From positions 1 through 64,000 of the forward strand of contig CALFPO010000054.1 in assembly GCA_937919165.1 (NCBI GenBank): 64,000 bases of DNA, read 5' to 3'. Below the pieces are notes generated by a model. It was not told where the DNA came from. It did no database searches and was given only the letters and a program-made list of their open reading frames with translations. Origin of the DNA: an uncultured Bacillota bacterium. GTDB lineage: Bacteria > Bacillota_I > Bacilli_A > Erysipelotrichales > Erysipelotrichaceae. The translations under genes were made by a program, and so were the position numbers. How positions within the stretch are numbered: the first letter of the stretch is position 1; each line of letters opens with the position of its first letter. Below, piece by piece: positions 35,568 through 44,589 of the stretch.

Positions 35568-36036
35568 ATATTTTGATTCCATCCTTTAGTATTTCATTTA
35601 ATAATTCTTGATTATTATTTAACTGTTTCAGGTCCAATAAATCTATCTTTTTATGAAGACTTTCTCTTAATTTTTCAACAAGTCCATAAAATTTTAGGCC
35701 TGTTACATTTCCTGATACCAACAAATCAATATCGCTATTTTCTTTTTGCTTATTTTTAGCGTATGAACCAAACAAATAGCAATATTCAACATCGTATTCC
35801 TTTAATATTTTTTTAACTACTTCTTTTATTTTTTCAATAGTTTGTAGACCGTGTTCCTCGTCAATATAAGAATTCTTATTTAATTGTTCAACAAAATATT
35901 TGTATTTTATGGTGTTTTGTTTTTCTTTTTCTATTTCATAAGATTTATATGATCTTAAAGAAACCCCCAAAAACTCAGCAGCTTCTTTTTGAGTAAAACC
36001 ATTACTTTTTCTTGCTTCTATTAATTCGTTTTTCAT
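35560..36036 (-). CDS. mntA: MntA-like nucleotidyltransferase antitoxin with N-terminal XRE helix-turn-helix
   Basis: 158 residues. Residues ~1-60 are an XRE-type HTH (RKSNGFTQKEAAEFLGVSLRSYKSYE); residues ~80-158 are a minimal nucleotidyltransferase with LFGSYAKNKQKENSDIDLLV (GSx10DxD). Normal MntA antitoxins lack the HTH, so this form probably represses its own promoter as well as modifying HepT. A perfect palindrome lies about 40 bases upstream and is the likely operator. The pair is bounded by two lysS-tail copies. Confidence 0.85.
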   Translation of the reverse strand: MKNELIEARKSNGFTQKEAAEFLGVSLRSYKSYEIEKEKQNTIKYKYFVEQLNKNSYIDEEHGLQTIEKIKEVVKKILKEYDVEYCYLFGSYAKNKQKENSDIDLLVSGNVTGLKFYGLVEKLRESLHKKIDLLDLKQLNNNQELLNEILKDGIKIYG

Positions 36037-36074
36037 AATTTGATACTATATTATTATGCACTTTTATGCAATAT

Positions 36075-36099
36075 AAAAAGTGCAATATTTGCACTTTTT
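36075..36099. promoter_or_regulatory. Perfect 25-bp palindrome upstream of mntA (operator candidate)
   Basis: Arms AAAAAGTGCAA and TTGCACTTTTT around TAT. A related, imperfect copy (AAAGTGCAATATGTGC, 35133-35148) lies at the far end of the module, next to att-like site 1. Confidence 0.6.
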
Positions 36100-36137
36100 G
36101 TTTTATAGTATGTGCATATTTTGCACTATTGTCCTTG

Positions 36138-36157
36138 TCTTTCCTTCATTGTCGGGA
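36138..36157. repeat. att-like site 2, left end of the 15.7-kb element
   Basis: The 20 bases match 35163-35182 at 18 positions, and their last 17 (TTCCTTCATTGTCGGGA) match the lysS 3' end at 51810-51826 at 16 positions. The integrase gene follows within 140 bases. Confidence 0.7.
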
Positions 36158-36275
36158 GACTAACGATACGATTTTACATATTCTTTCATATCGGTTCTTC
36201 CCTATATAATAAGGGTTTTTGAATAGTGCTGTTTTGCACAACCATTTGTATTTGTTTACCCAATCTAATCTTGGC

Positions 36276-36293
36276 TGGGTATATTTTGGGTAA
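36276..36293 (+). repeat. Arm-type integrase site, left end
   Basis: TGGGTATATTTTGGGTAA near the left end is nearly repeated at the right end (51738-51756). An inverted half copy (TTTACCCAA) lies at 36255-36263. Confidence 0.5.
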
Positions 36294-36295
36294 TG

Positions 36296-37525
36296 TTAGG
36301 TATCATTTTCTAACTTTGATAATAGTTCCATCGTTCTCTTTTTGGAATCATCATCAACATGTGTATGAGTTCCAACATTAACACCTGGATCAGAATGCCC
36401 TAAAATAGCCATTCTGTCTTCAACCATTATACCAACTTTCTGCATCTTTGTATTTAGCGTGTGTCTAAATTTATGACAGCTTATTCTCGGAACAAGAACC
36501 TTTTCTTGAACCTTATTATTAGCAATCATATCTTCATTGCACGCCTTAACAATTCGATCCAACGCTTTGTTTAAAGTTGAATCTTTATAGAACGTTCCTG
36601 CAATGGTTAGAAACGCAAAATCATCATAACCATTTACACATGAAATACATTTAAGTTCAGCATATTTTTGATACTCAAATTCTTCATGAAGTAATTCTCT
36701 AATTTCATCAGTCATAGGTATTCTTCTAATAGAAGCATCAGTCTTTGGAGAATGAATCTCATAAACTGTTTTACACTTACCATTCTTCATTTCTTCTGAA
36801 TAAGAAACTATTGTTTTGTTGACATCAATAATTCCTTTTTCAAAGTCAAGATCGGACTTCTGTAATGCTGCAAGCTCTCCAGCTCTTAAGCCAGTGCAAA
36901 TCAATATTCTAAATATTGGATACCAGCGTTGATATTGAAGAGAATTCCTGATGAAATAGAATAAACGTTCTTCTTCTGCCTTAGTAATAGATTTGATATT
37001 TCTGGTCTTATTTTTTTCTTTATCTTTCTCCTTTGCTTCTATCTTTAATTCTTTTATTGCATTGTCTGATGGATTATAGCGAATATAATCATCACCAATC
37101 GCAAGCTCTAATACTTGATGAACAACTGTATGGATTGAATCAATCGTGCTAACTTCTAAATGCTTCTTGTCATATAGATAGTTATAGAAGTATTTAAAGT
37201 CTGATCTACGAAGGTCTTTAAGCTTATTCTTGCCGAATTCGCCATAGACATACCTTTTATACATGTAGATATAATTTCGAAATGTATTAGGCTTTAAACC
37301 ACGTTTATTGATTTGCCAATTTTCAAACATATCATCCAAGGTAACATAGGTCTTGTTGATATTAATTCCACGATTTCTTAAATCATTAAGTTGCTCTTTC
37401 TTTTCTCTTAATTCCTCAAGAGTTTTTCCATATATAGAATGACTTTTTCTAAGACGATCTTGATAACGATATTCATATAAACCATCTTTTCTAAGTCTTT
37501 CTCCAGTAAGTAGCTTTCTACTCAT
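36296..37525 (-). CDS. int: Tn916-type tyrosine integrase with His at the catalytic Tyr position
   Basis: About 409 residues from the ATG at 37525 (AAGAAGG upstream); TTG and GTG starts slightly further up are possible. An N-terminal arm-binding domain, a SAM-like core domain (residues ~65-160) and the catalytic domain are present. Catalytic residues: Arg in CTGLRAGELAAL, Lys in HSPKTDASIRRIP, HKFRHTLNTKM (HxxR) and LGHSD. In relatives the next segment ends IYTH; here it reads GTHTH, with His (CAT, 36367-36365) in place of the nucleophilic Tyr, and no Tyr follows. A single T-to-C change would cause this. The enzyme is predicted to be unable to cut DNA. Confidence 0.9.
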   Translation of the reverse strand: MSRKLLTGERLRKDGLYEYRYQDRLRKSHSIYGKTLEELREKKEQLNDLRNRGININKTYVTLDDMFENWQINKRGLKPNTFRNYIYMYKRYVYGEFGKNKLKDLRRSDFKYFYNYLYDKKHLEVSTIDSIHTVVHQVLELAIGDDYIRYNPSDNAIKELKIEAKEKDKEKNKTRNIKSITKAEEERLFYFIRNSLQYQRWYPIFRILICTGLRAGELAALQKSDLDFEKGIIDVNKTIVSYSEEMKNGKCKTVYEIHSPKTDASIRRIPMTDEIRELLHEEFEYQKYAELKCISCVNGYDDFAFLTIAGTFYKDSTLNKALDRIVKACNEDMIANNKVQEKVLVPRISCHKFRHTLNTKMQKVGIMVEDRMAILGHSDPGVNVGTHTHVDDDSKKRTMELLSKLENDT

Positions 37526-37593
37526 TCTGGTATAACCTTCTTTAATCACAAAGCTCCTTTCCAAGAAAGTTATAAGCCTTAGTCAAATTATGC

Positions 37594-37809
37594 TTATAAA
37601 ACGTTTCTTTTGTCTAGATATTCTTGGAACTTTTCTCTTTTGATTAAAGTTTTGGTGCCAATTTTTAATGTATAGTTGTTATTTGGTATTTGAGTTAATG
37701 ATCTAATCATGTGTTGACCAATTCCAAATACCTTTGCTGCATCTATGATAGGTAGCGCATATTTTTCTGCTAACCTAACTTCTTCATTATTAGTATTAAT
37801 GTTTTCCAT
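37594..37809 (-). CDS. xis: Excisionase of the Tn916 Xis type
   Basis: 71 residues. VRLAEKYALPIIDAAKVFGIGQHMIRSL is a winged-HTH of the Xis/MerR-like kind, followed by IGTKTLIKREKFQEYLDKR, the usual C-terminal strand and helix. It would bend DNA at the element ends and favour excision. It sits just upstream of int in the same direction, as in Tn916-like elements. Ribosome site AAAGGAA. Confidence 0.85.
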   Translation of the reverse strand: MENINTNNEEVRLAEKYALPIIDAAKVFGIGQHMIRSLTQIPNNNYTLKIGTKTLIKREKFQEYLDKRNVL

Positions 37810-37874
37810 TATGTGTTCCTTTCGCTCTTTCTTTTTCCCACAATCAAAACTTACACATTATGGATCAGTCAGTC

Positions 37875-37899
37875 GCATATATGCAATGTGTTGCAACAC
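37875..37899. promoter_or_regulatory. Paired palindromes between xis and the XRE regulator
   Basis: GCATATATGC (37875-37884) and GTGTTGCAACAC (37888-37899) lie in the divergent intergenic region. A further half site TTGCAAC is near 37936. Likely operator for the XRE protein. Confidence 0.5.
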
Positions 37900-37966
37900 T
37901 ATGCTACATTTATTAAAACATAATTACATTATCATTGCAACTAAATTCATATTATTGCTCTATTTC

Positions 37967-37995
37967 TTTACTACTGCTTTATTGATGTTTATAAT
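37967..37995 (+). promoter_or_regulatory. Promoter giving a probably leaderless XRE-gene message
   Basis: TTTACT and TATAAT (37990-37995) are 17 bases apart. The -10 ends six bases before the ATG at 38002, so transcription should start at the ATG itself. Confidence 0.6.
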
Positions 37996-38001
37996 TTTAA
38001 T

Positions 38002-38730
38002 ATGAGTGATTTAATCAAGATATCTGACTATTGCCGAAGAATTAGAATTGGAACTGGCCTTTCTGCAGCTGGATACGCAAAACAAGAAGGTGTTTCACAT
38101 ACCTATGTAACTAATGTTGAATCTGGCAAGATGGATAAACCATCAATAGCAATCCTAACTAAACTAATAAATACATATCATCTGACAAAAGAAGATCTTT
38201 TTAAGATGGACATAGATGGATATTTTATTGATGAGATTAATAACTTATTTGCTTTACAACATCCAGTATCAAGCATTGTAGAGAAGACTTTCAAAAGACA
38301 ACTTGCTAATGTTATTAAATTAGAACTGGAACCAAAAGGATACAAGATAGTAGATGCCCCAGATCCAAATAAGCTTACCAAAAATAGAGGAATCTTAAAG
38401 TACGACAAAAACTGGGACACTGTCCCGCTTTATGATTTGAGATGTATTGCTCCTGATGGGAATGATTGTTTTGTTTATATATTCACTTCAGCAATTAGAG
38501 AGATGGTTGATAGTGATTATAAGATATCTTTATTAGGCCAAATAGCTAATGTTGAATCATCCATCAAATACAGCGGAATTAAGCTCAATAGTGAGCAAAT
38601 AGACATATTATATGTAACATCAAGCGTTCGTGCTTACAGGATAGCTAAAACGGTTCTAGAGAAGAACAAACTAGAATCATCAATACATTCTGAAGTTCTA
38701 TACTTTGATAATAGACGAGGAGAAAAATAA
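38002..38730 (+). CDS. XRE-family transcriptional regulator of the element
   Basis: 242 residues. Residues ~5-70 form an XRE HTH (IRIGTGLSAAGYAKQEGVSHTYVTNVESGKMDKPSIAILTKL). The C-terminal ~170 residues are a separate domain of unknown family (YDLRCIAPDGNDCFVYIFTS, LGQIANVESSIKYSGIKL) that might sense a ligand or be cleaved. It is divergent from xis/int, the classic place for an element's master repressor. The only plus-strand gene of confidence in the island. Confidence 0.75.
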   Translation: MSDLIKISDYCRRIRIGTGLSAAGYAKQEGVSHTYVTNVESGKMDKPSIAILTKLINTYHLTKEDLFKMDIDGYFIDEINNLFALQHPVSSIVEKTFKRQLANVIKLELEPKGYKIVDAPDPNKLTKNRGILKYDKNWDTVPLYDLRCIAPDGNDCFVYIFTSAIREMVDSDYKISLLGQIANVESSIKYSGIKLNSEQIDILYVTSSVRAYRIAKTVLEKNKLESSIHSEVLYFDNRRGEK

Positions 38731-38745
38731 TTAATTTTATCGTAT

Positions 38746-39201
38746 TTAAAAACGAGAAAATGGTGATAATTCAGCAATATCATGAATCAACTTTTCAAAA
38801 TTTTCTTGAGTCCAAAATCTAGGATGAAGATGACCGTGAATAGTATTGTTTCTCCCGTTTTCCTCAAGATAGTTTTCAGACTCATATTTATAATATTTTT
38901 CTGTTGCTTCTAGCAATGAAATATACTCAGGATTATTAGAATTTTCTATCTTGGCTAATTCTATTAATCTAATTCCAACTTTTAAATGATTTTTCTTGCC
39001 ATCTTTATTAAGAAGAGGCATCGAATACTCTGAAGTGGTAGATCGAATTAACTCTTCAAGATAAGAATATACGAAAGGCATTAAAACTGAATATGATTTT
39101 GGTATATTCTCATAAATATCTTTTGCTACAATCCAATCTGGTGCCCAATTAAAGAAGTGTGCGTAGTTAATAATTGTTTCGAAATCATCAGAAATAGACA
39201 T
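38746..39201 (-). CDS. HEPN-like small protein, possible RNase effector
   Basis: 151 residues, mostly helical. Near residue 120 it has GRNNTIHGHLHP, an R-x4-H arrangement like HEPN ribonucleases, followed by a C-terminal helix (FEKLIHDIAEL). The N-terminal half (FFNWAPDWIVAKDIYENIPKSY) is not familiar. Ribosome site AAGGAG is strong. It lies 74 bases downstream of the DUF4062 gene in the same direction, so it may belong to the same transcript as the type III restriction genes. Assignment as HEPN is tentative; it could be a toxin-like defence effector. Confidence 0.5.
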   Translation of the reverse strand: MSISDDFETIINYAHFFNWAPDWIVAKDIYENIPKSYSVLMPFVYSYLEELIRSTTSEYSMPLLNKDGKKNHLKVGIRLIELAKIENSNNPEYISLLEATEKYYKYESENYLEENGRNNTIHGHLHPRFWTQENFEKLIHDIAELSPFSRF

Positions 39202-39275
39202 ATAAAAATCTCCTTAATTTATATAAATAATGATGTCAAGTTTATTTTTTTAGATTTGCATTTACTTTTATTCAA

Positions 39276-40376
39276 TTATTTATCAGGATTGTTAGTATCT
39301 ATTGTAGATGGTCTAATCCATCCGAGCGCAGGGTAATCTTGTTTACATTTGTTAATAGAAACAGCTACACAGCTTTTAAGATTCTCAGGGTTTTTGTACA
39401 TTTGCACAAGTCTACTACTACAAACTTTGTCTCTAAATGCTTTTAATGATGTTATTCCTTCTACGCTGTTTTCAAGTTTATCTTTAGGTAGTTTATCAAT
39501 ATCATAAAAAACAAAACTCAAAACGGGTAATCCCATCTCTATAGCATAGTCATATTCTTTTTCAGTAAACCCGATGCCATCTGTATCTTTTGAACCATAC
39601 CTTCCCGCAAGAATAAGAATATAATAATCACAATCATTAAGCATCTTTTTGATATATTCCATTTGGCTCATGTTGCTAGCTGGAAATTGTTCCATCCCAA
39701 CAGGAATGCAATCGCAATCCAAAAGACATTGAGTTACTAGGGAACGTTCCTCGATCAAGTCTTTGTATGTTGAGCTAATGAATACTTGATATTTTTTCTT
39801 TAACTCATTGTTGCTTTTAATCATTATCTTAGATTCACTTGGAATTGCCAATTGAATATCATCATCTAATTTATCGTCATTATAAAGAGCATCTAAATAA
39901 CCCATCATTTTCTTGTGAGATGACGAAAATAACGTATCGTGTTTTTTACAAGCTTCGTCTATCTGATCATGCAATGGATGCTCTTTTAAGAAACGGTTGT
40001 TGAAAATATTGATTTCATTAAACCATTTATTTGATTTTGGCCCACTTATATAAGAAGGCATTACTATATTAGAATCTGCTGGATGATATTCTTCTTTCAT
40101 AATAATCTTGCCTTGCTCAATAAATGCGGCTATTTTTGATAACTTAGACTTTGATATTTCATCTACAGCAATTTTACCTTCGTAGGTAGGACTAATAATA
40201 TATTCCCATCCGCTCAATGTGCTTGCATCAATTTTTTTAATTAACCCATGCTCAATAAGATAATCTATCAATGTTTGTTCATATTTTGGAGAAGAAACAT
40301 TTATATTGTTTGATGCTTCAAAACACTTATATAGTTCTTTTAGCGTGCTTTGCGCATTTTTATCTAACTTACTCAT
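39276..40376 (-). CDS. DUF4062 protein with N-terminal winged-helix-like domain
   Basis: 366 residues. Residues ~195-310 match DUF4062, a Rossmann-like, TIR/STIR-related domain (YQVFISSTYKDLIEERSLV, GMEQFPASN, YYILILAGRYGS, FTEKEYDYAIEMGLPVLSFV). Residues 1-90 look like a winged helix (LIDYLIEHGLIKKIDASTLSGWEYIISPTYEGKIA). DUF4062 is common in defence loci, where it may cut a nucleotide signal. The gene starts nine bases after res, so it is effectively the third gene of the type III restriction-modification operon. No enzymatic activity is established. Confidence 0.75.
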   Translation of the reverse strand: MSKLDKNAQSTLKELYKCFEASNNINVSSPKYEQTLIDYLIEHGLIKKIDASTLSGWEYIISPTYEGKIAVDEISKSKLSKIAAFIEQGKIIMKEEYHPADSNIVMPSYISGPKSNKWFNEINIFNNRFLKEHPLHDQIDEACKKHDTLFSSSHKKMMGYLDALYNDDKLDDDIQLAIPSESKIMIKSNNELKKKYQVFISSTYKDLIEERSLVTQCLLDCDCIPVGMEQFPASNMSQMEYIKKMLNDCDYYILILAGRYGSKDTDGIGFTEKEYDYAIEMGLPVLSFVFYDIDKLPKDKLENSVEGITSLKAFRDKVCSSRLVQMYKNPENLKSCVAVSINKCKQDYPALGWIRPSTIDTNNPDK

Positions 40377-40385
40377 TGTTCTACC

Positions 40386-42653
40386 TCATTTTACAATTGT
40401 TTCAATTGGCTGCCACACTTCTTCATTAAATAGATTTTCATCCCATATGGTGTTTGATGCAAACAATTGTGCACCAAAATTTCTTACAAAGCACCATTTA
40501 ATTGATGGATATTCTTTTGCATATTGTTTCAATGATAATAGTTTTTGTGACGCATAATTATCAATGTTTTCTGATTGACCAGACGAATTAAATCCACCTT
40601 TAACCTCTATAATAAACACAGTTCCATCATTCATTTGAATAATATAGTCCGGATAGAAATTATATCTTCTAAAAGTTACTCTATAGATTAAGGCAAAGAA
40701 TTCTTTTCCTTTATCACCATTTTTATATACCCACCTGACCTCTTTATTGTTTTCGCACCATAGTTCAAACATTATTTCTGGTTGAGATCTGTTTGGTTGA
40801 ACTAATATATCCGAAGCGTATCCTTCAAATACATTCTTATTGAGTAATGATCTACCGGTTGTGTTTCTATGCTTTTTATAATCCTGCATTTTCGGAATAT
40901 ACCAATTATCTTTTTCCGTTTCAACTTCTATCAGTTCTATTCCGGTTTTATCTATATCTGCCATGATGGAAGATAAAAGTTCCCAGTTGTTAACAAGGAA
41001 TGCGTTATATTCCCTATGGCCCATATCTCTAATAAGTTTATATTTGATATCTAATTCTTTATCCAAATCACTAAACAAACTAATATTATCGTACTTACCA
41101 AATGGAACCTTGATGGTTGATGAATCAAACAAAACACCTAATGCCTTATTTGATATGTTTTCATCAATGCCTATTGCTCGAGCAATTTTTCTTTTAACGT
41201 CACGAATGATTAAGCCATCATCATGAAGGTCAATTTCGTGTTCACCACAAAATACTGTTTGAAGATGCTTTAGGTCATTGGTAGTTCTGGCAAATCCTTC
41301 TATAGCTTGCGTTTTCAGTTTAAGTCCAAAAACAAATCCTTTAGTTTCTTCTAATTCTTTCTTTGATAAGAAACCATTATGATCAGCATCACATTCTTCA
41401 AGTAATTTTTGTCTAACTGCACGTACCACAGCTTCTTCGTCTACTGCCTGTCTATCACTCTCAGGCAAATATTCTTTTTGGAGAATGATACTCGGAGAAT
41501 CTTTCTTTCTAACATATTTACTTAAATAAAACGAATCTGTTACGCTCATTGTCAAACCATCAGTAAACTTTTGGTCTAGTGTATAAACGTAACAATGATC
41601 AAGTAAATTAGAATCATAATGATGTCTTTCCGGCATTCTTCTAATTCGTCCAATAGTTTGAATATCAAAGTCAGTTGAAGTTCCTTCACGCAGTTTTACC
41701 AATATCTTTGCTCTTGGACAGTCCCAACCAGTAGCAATGGCTTGTTTGAATAGAAGGAAAGCGTATTTACCATCAAGTTTACTAAATTCTTTTGGATCTT
41801 CTGGATGATCACCGCTGAACCATGAAGTAACCAGCCCACTTCTATCTGAATATCCCATTCTAGTTAGTTCGGATTTGATTCTAGCAATCCATTCATCACT
41901 TCCATTAGGAAATTGGACCAACACTAATGGCCTGATTTTTAGATTTCTTCCATCATATTCTGCAAGAATCTGTTTTCTCTTCTCATCAGCCATATGAAGC
42001 AATAATAAATCATCTACATAATTGTCATTTGCTGCCGCTTCAATAGATAAATCCTCATTAATTGATATTCCAGAAGCAATTAGTCCGGCATTGATGACTT
42101 CCTCATCAGATATAGTTTCAACATATCCATCTCGTGATTTTGTAGTAGCTGATATTCTCAATACATGCTTAGGAGATAAAGTCCTTTCATACAAATCTGA
42201 AGCGGCTTTGTTTAAATGCTCTTCATCGACAATCATGAAAAAATCAATTGAAGCCATTTTGCATTCAATTATTTTCTCTAGAAGGTTTTTATCCTCTCCG
42301 TCTCGCAAAACGATATTTGTAGATTTGGTTATTTTATCCCAGTTTACAAAATATACACTTCCCGATGGAGATGATTCCGAAATAAAATTGTAAATATCTC
42401 CAGTATTAATTCCTGAGGTAAAATCTTCAAAAACTGATCTAGATTGGTCTTGAAGATCCCCTGCTCCTGGACAAAACCAAAAGAATACAGTATCAGGATT
42501 TTCCTCGATATAATCATCGATAAACTTTGCTACTAGAACTGTTTTCCCAGACCCGGTAGGTGCTTGAAGAATAAGCTTGTTATTTGTCTTGCAAGCTGAC
42601 AGTAGATTGTTTTCGTGAACAGCTTGGAAGTATTCTAATGTTCCATTAAACAT
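40386..42653 (-). CDS. res: Type III restriction enzyme Res subunit (helicase-nuclease)
   Basis: About 755 residues. The SF2 helicase part has Walker A APTGSGKT near residue 32, a DEEH box (FFMIVDEEHLNK) and motif VI QTIGRIRRMPER. The C-terminal nuclease has YPDYIIQMNDGTVFIIEVKGG, a PD-(D/E)xK core. Res translocates on DNA and cleaves near unmodified sites together with Mod. Start at 42653: AAAGGAGG stands nine bases upstream and the start overlaps the mod stop by eight bases; a TTG at 42662 is too close to the ribosome site. Length is shorter than the ~900-1000 residues of EcoP1I-type Res. Confidence 0.88.
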   Translation of the reverse strand: MFNGTLEYFQAVHENNLLSACKTNNKLILQAPTGSGKTVLVAKFIDDYIEENPDTVFFWFCPGAGDLQDQSRSVFEDFTSGINTGDIYNFISESSPSGSVYFVNWDKITKSTNIVLRDGEDKNLLEKIIECKMASIDFFMIVDEEHLNKAASDLYERTLSPKHVLRISATTKSRDGYVETISDEEVINAGLIASGISINEDLSIEAAANDNYVDDLLLLHMADEKRKQILAEYDGRNLKIRPLVLVQFPNGSDEWIARIKSELTRMGYSDRSGLVTSWFSGDHPEDPKEFSKLDGKYAFLLFKQAIATGWDCPRAKILVKLREGTSTDFDIQTIGRIRRMPERHHYDSNLLDHCYVYTLDQKFTDGLTMSVTDSFYLSKYVRKKDSPSIILQKEYLPESDRQAVDEEAVVRAVRQKLLEECDADHNGFLSKKELEETKGFVFGLKLKTQAIEGFARTTNDLKHLQTVFCGEHEIDLHDDGLIIRDVKRKIARAIGIDENISNKALGVLFDSSTIKVPFGKYDNISLFSDLDKELDIKYKLIRDMGHREYNAFLVNNWELLSSIMADIDKTGIELIEVETEKDNWYIPKMQDYKKHRNTTGRSLLNKNVFEGYASDILVQPNRSQPEIMFELWCENNKEVRWVYKNGDKGKEFFALIYRVTFRRYNFYPDYIIQMNDGTVFIIEVKGGFNSSGQSENIDNYASQKLLSLKQYAKEYPSIKWCFVRNFGAQLFASNTIWDENLFNEEVWQPIETIVK

Positions 42654-44571
42654 ATTCGCCAACCTCCTTTAGTTCCTGACTAAAGAACTCTCTTGGTATA
42701 TATTTGAAGTTTTTCTTTTTGAGTTTCTTCATTTCAGAACTATTGAATATGATGTTTTCATTTACCCAAACATTTTCAAGAAGGTTATACTTATTCTCGT
42801 TCTCAAAATAGTTTATATAGTCACTTTTACTATAAAGGATTACATTCTTTACACCATCAACTTCTTTTGCGGTCTGTAATTCAATTAACTCTTTGATATG
42901 GAGTAATAGGGCATTCGAAAGCAAATACTCTTGTGGTTTTCTTGGAGTCCAATCACATTTAAAGTATTTAACATTAGCAATAAACCCATTAGACATCGGA
43001 ATATCAGAACCCAAGTAGTTGCCATTTAGAGGATTACCATTTATATCATGGCCTTCAATAGAACAGACGGTGCGTGGCCAAGTAACATATTTAGCAATGC
43101 CTCTATTCTCCCATTCGTCATCGCCTTTTTTTATACCTCTTTTTTCAAATTCTTTTTCTTCATTTTCCGAAATTTCATTATTAGTAACCATTATACAAGT
43201 ACGACTACCTCCATCTTTGGCATTTATCAAATTAATAGCGTGCTGCGTTGTTCCGGAGCCCGCAAAAAAATCTACAATAATAGCATTTGGTTTGTTTGCA
43301 ACAAAAAAATTTATAACATCATGCACAGCATATAATGATTTCGGATAACTAAACACTTTATTACAAAGAATAGCATTTAACAGACCTGTTCCATGTCTAG
43401 TAGCATCATGCGTTCGAATTCTCCACTGACTTCCAGGGATAAATTTTGAAACGTAATTACTATCATCAACAATAATTGAGCCATCTTCATCATAACCTAT
43501 TATTTTAAACTCTCCAGCCTCAACCTTAGTTTGTTCTCCCTTTGCAAGGTAATTAATTGCCATACCACGTTGAGTAAAGTTTCCGAGTTTAATAAAACCT
43601 TTTCCCAATAAAACAGAAAAAACATTAGGCGAAACTTGCCACACACCCTTTGAACCATCTGAGTGGACAGGAAGAATAGCTTTGCAATTCTTAGGAGCGT
43701 CAATATCATCAGCATTTAGTTTAGAGTCAATTGCTTGGCCAACACCTGCAACATGTTTCCCATCAGCTGTAACAAAAATAGGGTAATAACATCCAGGAGA
43801 ATGAGCTGGAGTAGAGTTAGAACCAGACCTTAATAACTGTCGCCAATGCAACTCATTTCTAGTAGTTTTTCCAAAGCTTTCAATCCAATCTTCACTCAAC
43901 GCTAACTTGCAGGGCCTTGCAAAGCCAAAATAAATTATGAATATATATTCATCTGTTCTTCCAAATCTATCATTAGCAACTCCGGTAATATTAATTAGAC
44001 TACTAATCATTTGGATTCTTTCTTTTGAAAAAATTTCTTCTATCAAGCAACCTAAATGCAGATATTCCTTTTCATCAATAGTACAGATAAGAACAGAATC
44101 ATTTGGGTTCAATAGTTCTTTAGCAAGTAAGAGACGGCTTTTCATCATCGACAGCCATTTGCTATGACGGTATTCATCGTTACTATCAACATAATCGTTA
44201 TTATATTTCCAATCTCGAGCCCCAGTATTATATGGTGGATCAATGTATATGCAATCTATTTTCCCTTTATGAGTTTTTTCTAACAAATACAACGCCTGAA
44301 GATTATCTCCTTCTATGATAAAATTCCATGGTAAGTCTGGATCTTTACAGAGCCTTCTTTCTTCATCGGCAATTAAAACAGGAATATTTTCTCGAAGCAT
44401 TTCGTCTACTTCTTCAGAATGTTCTTCCCACACCAATCCATATTTTTTGCTTCTTAATTGGTTTTCAATTTCATTAATTGCTCTTATGGAATCGTCATCG
44501 TTGTTTTTTGATTTTAATTCCTCAAGGAACGTTAGCATTTGCTCACGTTTGATTTTTGATAAATTAGCCAT
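42646..44571 (-). CDS. mod: Type III DNA methyltransferase Mod subunit
   Basis: 641 residues. Motif IV DPPYNTG (residues 111-117) comes before motif I DFFAGSGTTQHAIN (near residue 430), the beta-class order used by type III Mod proteins; the target-recognition region lies between. It adds a methyl group to adenine at an asymmetric site and gives Res its sequence specificity. It is the first gene of mod-res-DUF4062; ribosome site AAAGGG. Phase-variable repeats of the kind found in some mod genes were not seen. Recognition site unknown. Confidence 0.92.
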   Translation of the reverse strand: MANLSKIKREQMLTFLEELKSKNNDDDSIRAINEIENQLRSKKYGLVWEEHSEEVDEMLRENIPVLIADEERRLCKDPDLPWNFIIEGDNLQALYLLEKTHKGKIDCIYIDPPYNTGARDWKYNNDYVDSNDEYRHSKWLSMMKSRLLLAKELLNPNDSVLICTIDEKEYLHLGCLIEEIFSKERIQMISSLINITGVANDRFGRTDEYIFIIYFGFARPCKLALSEDWIESFGKTTRNELHWRQLLRSGSNSTPAHSPGCYYPIFVTADGKHVAGVGQAIDSKLNADDIDAPKNCKAILPVHSDGSKGVWQVSPNVFSVLLGKGFIKLGNFTQRGMAINYLAKGEQTKVEAGEFKIIGYDEDGSIIVDDSNYVSKFIPGSQWRIRTHDATRHGTGLLNAILCNKVFSYPKSLYAVHDVINFFVANKPNAIIVDFFAGSGTTQHAINLINAKDGGSRTCIMVTNNEISENEEKEFEKRGIKKGDDEWENRGIAKYVTWPRTVCSIEGHDINGNPLNGNYLGSDIPMSNGFIANVKYFKCDWTPRKPQEYLLSNALLLHIKELIELQTAKEVDGVKNVILYSKSDYINYFENENKYNLLENVWVNENIIFNSSEMKKLKKKNFKYIPREFFSQELKEVGEYV

Positions 44572-44589
44572 TTAATAACCCTTTCTTTA

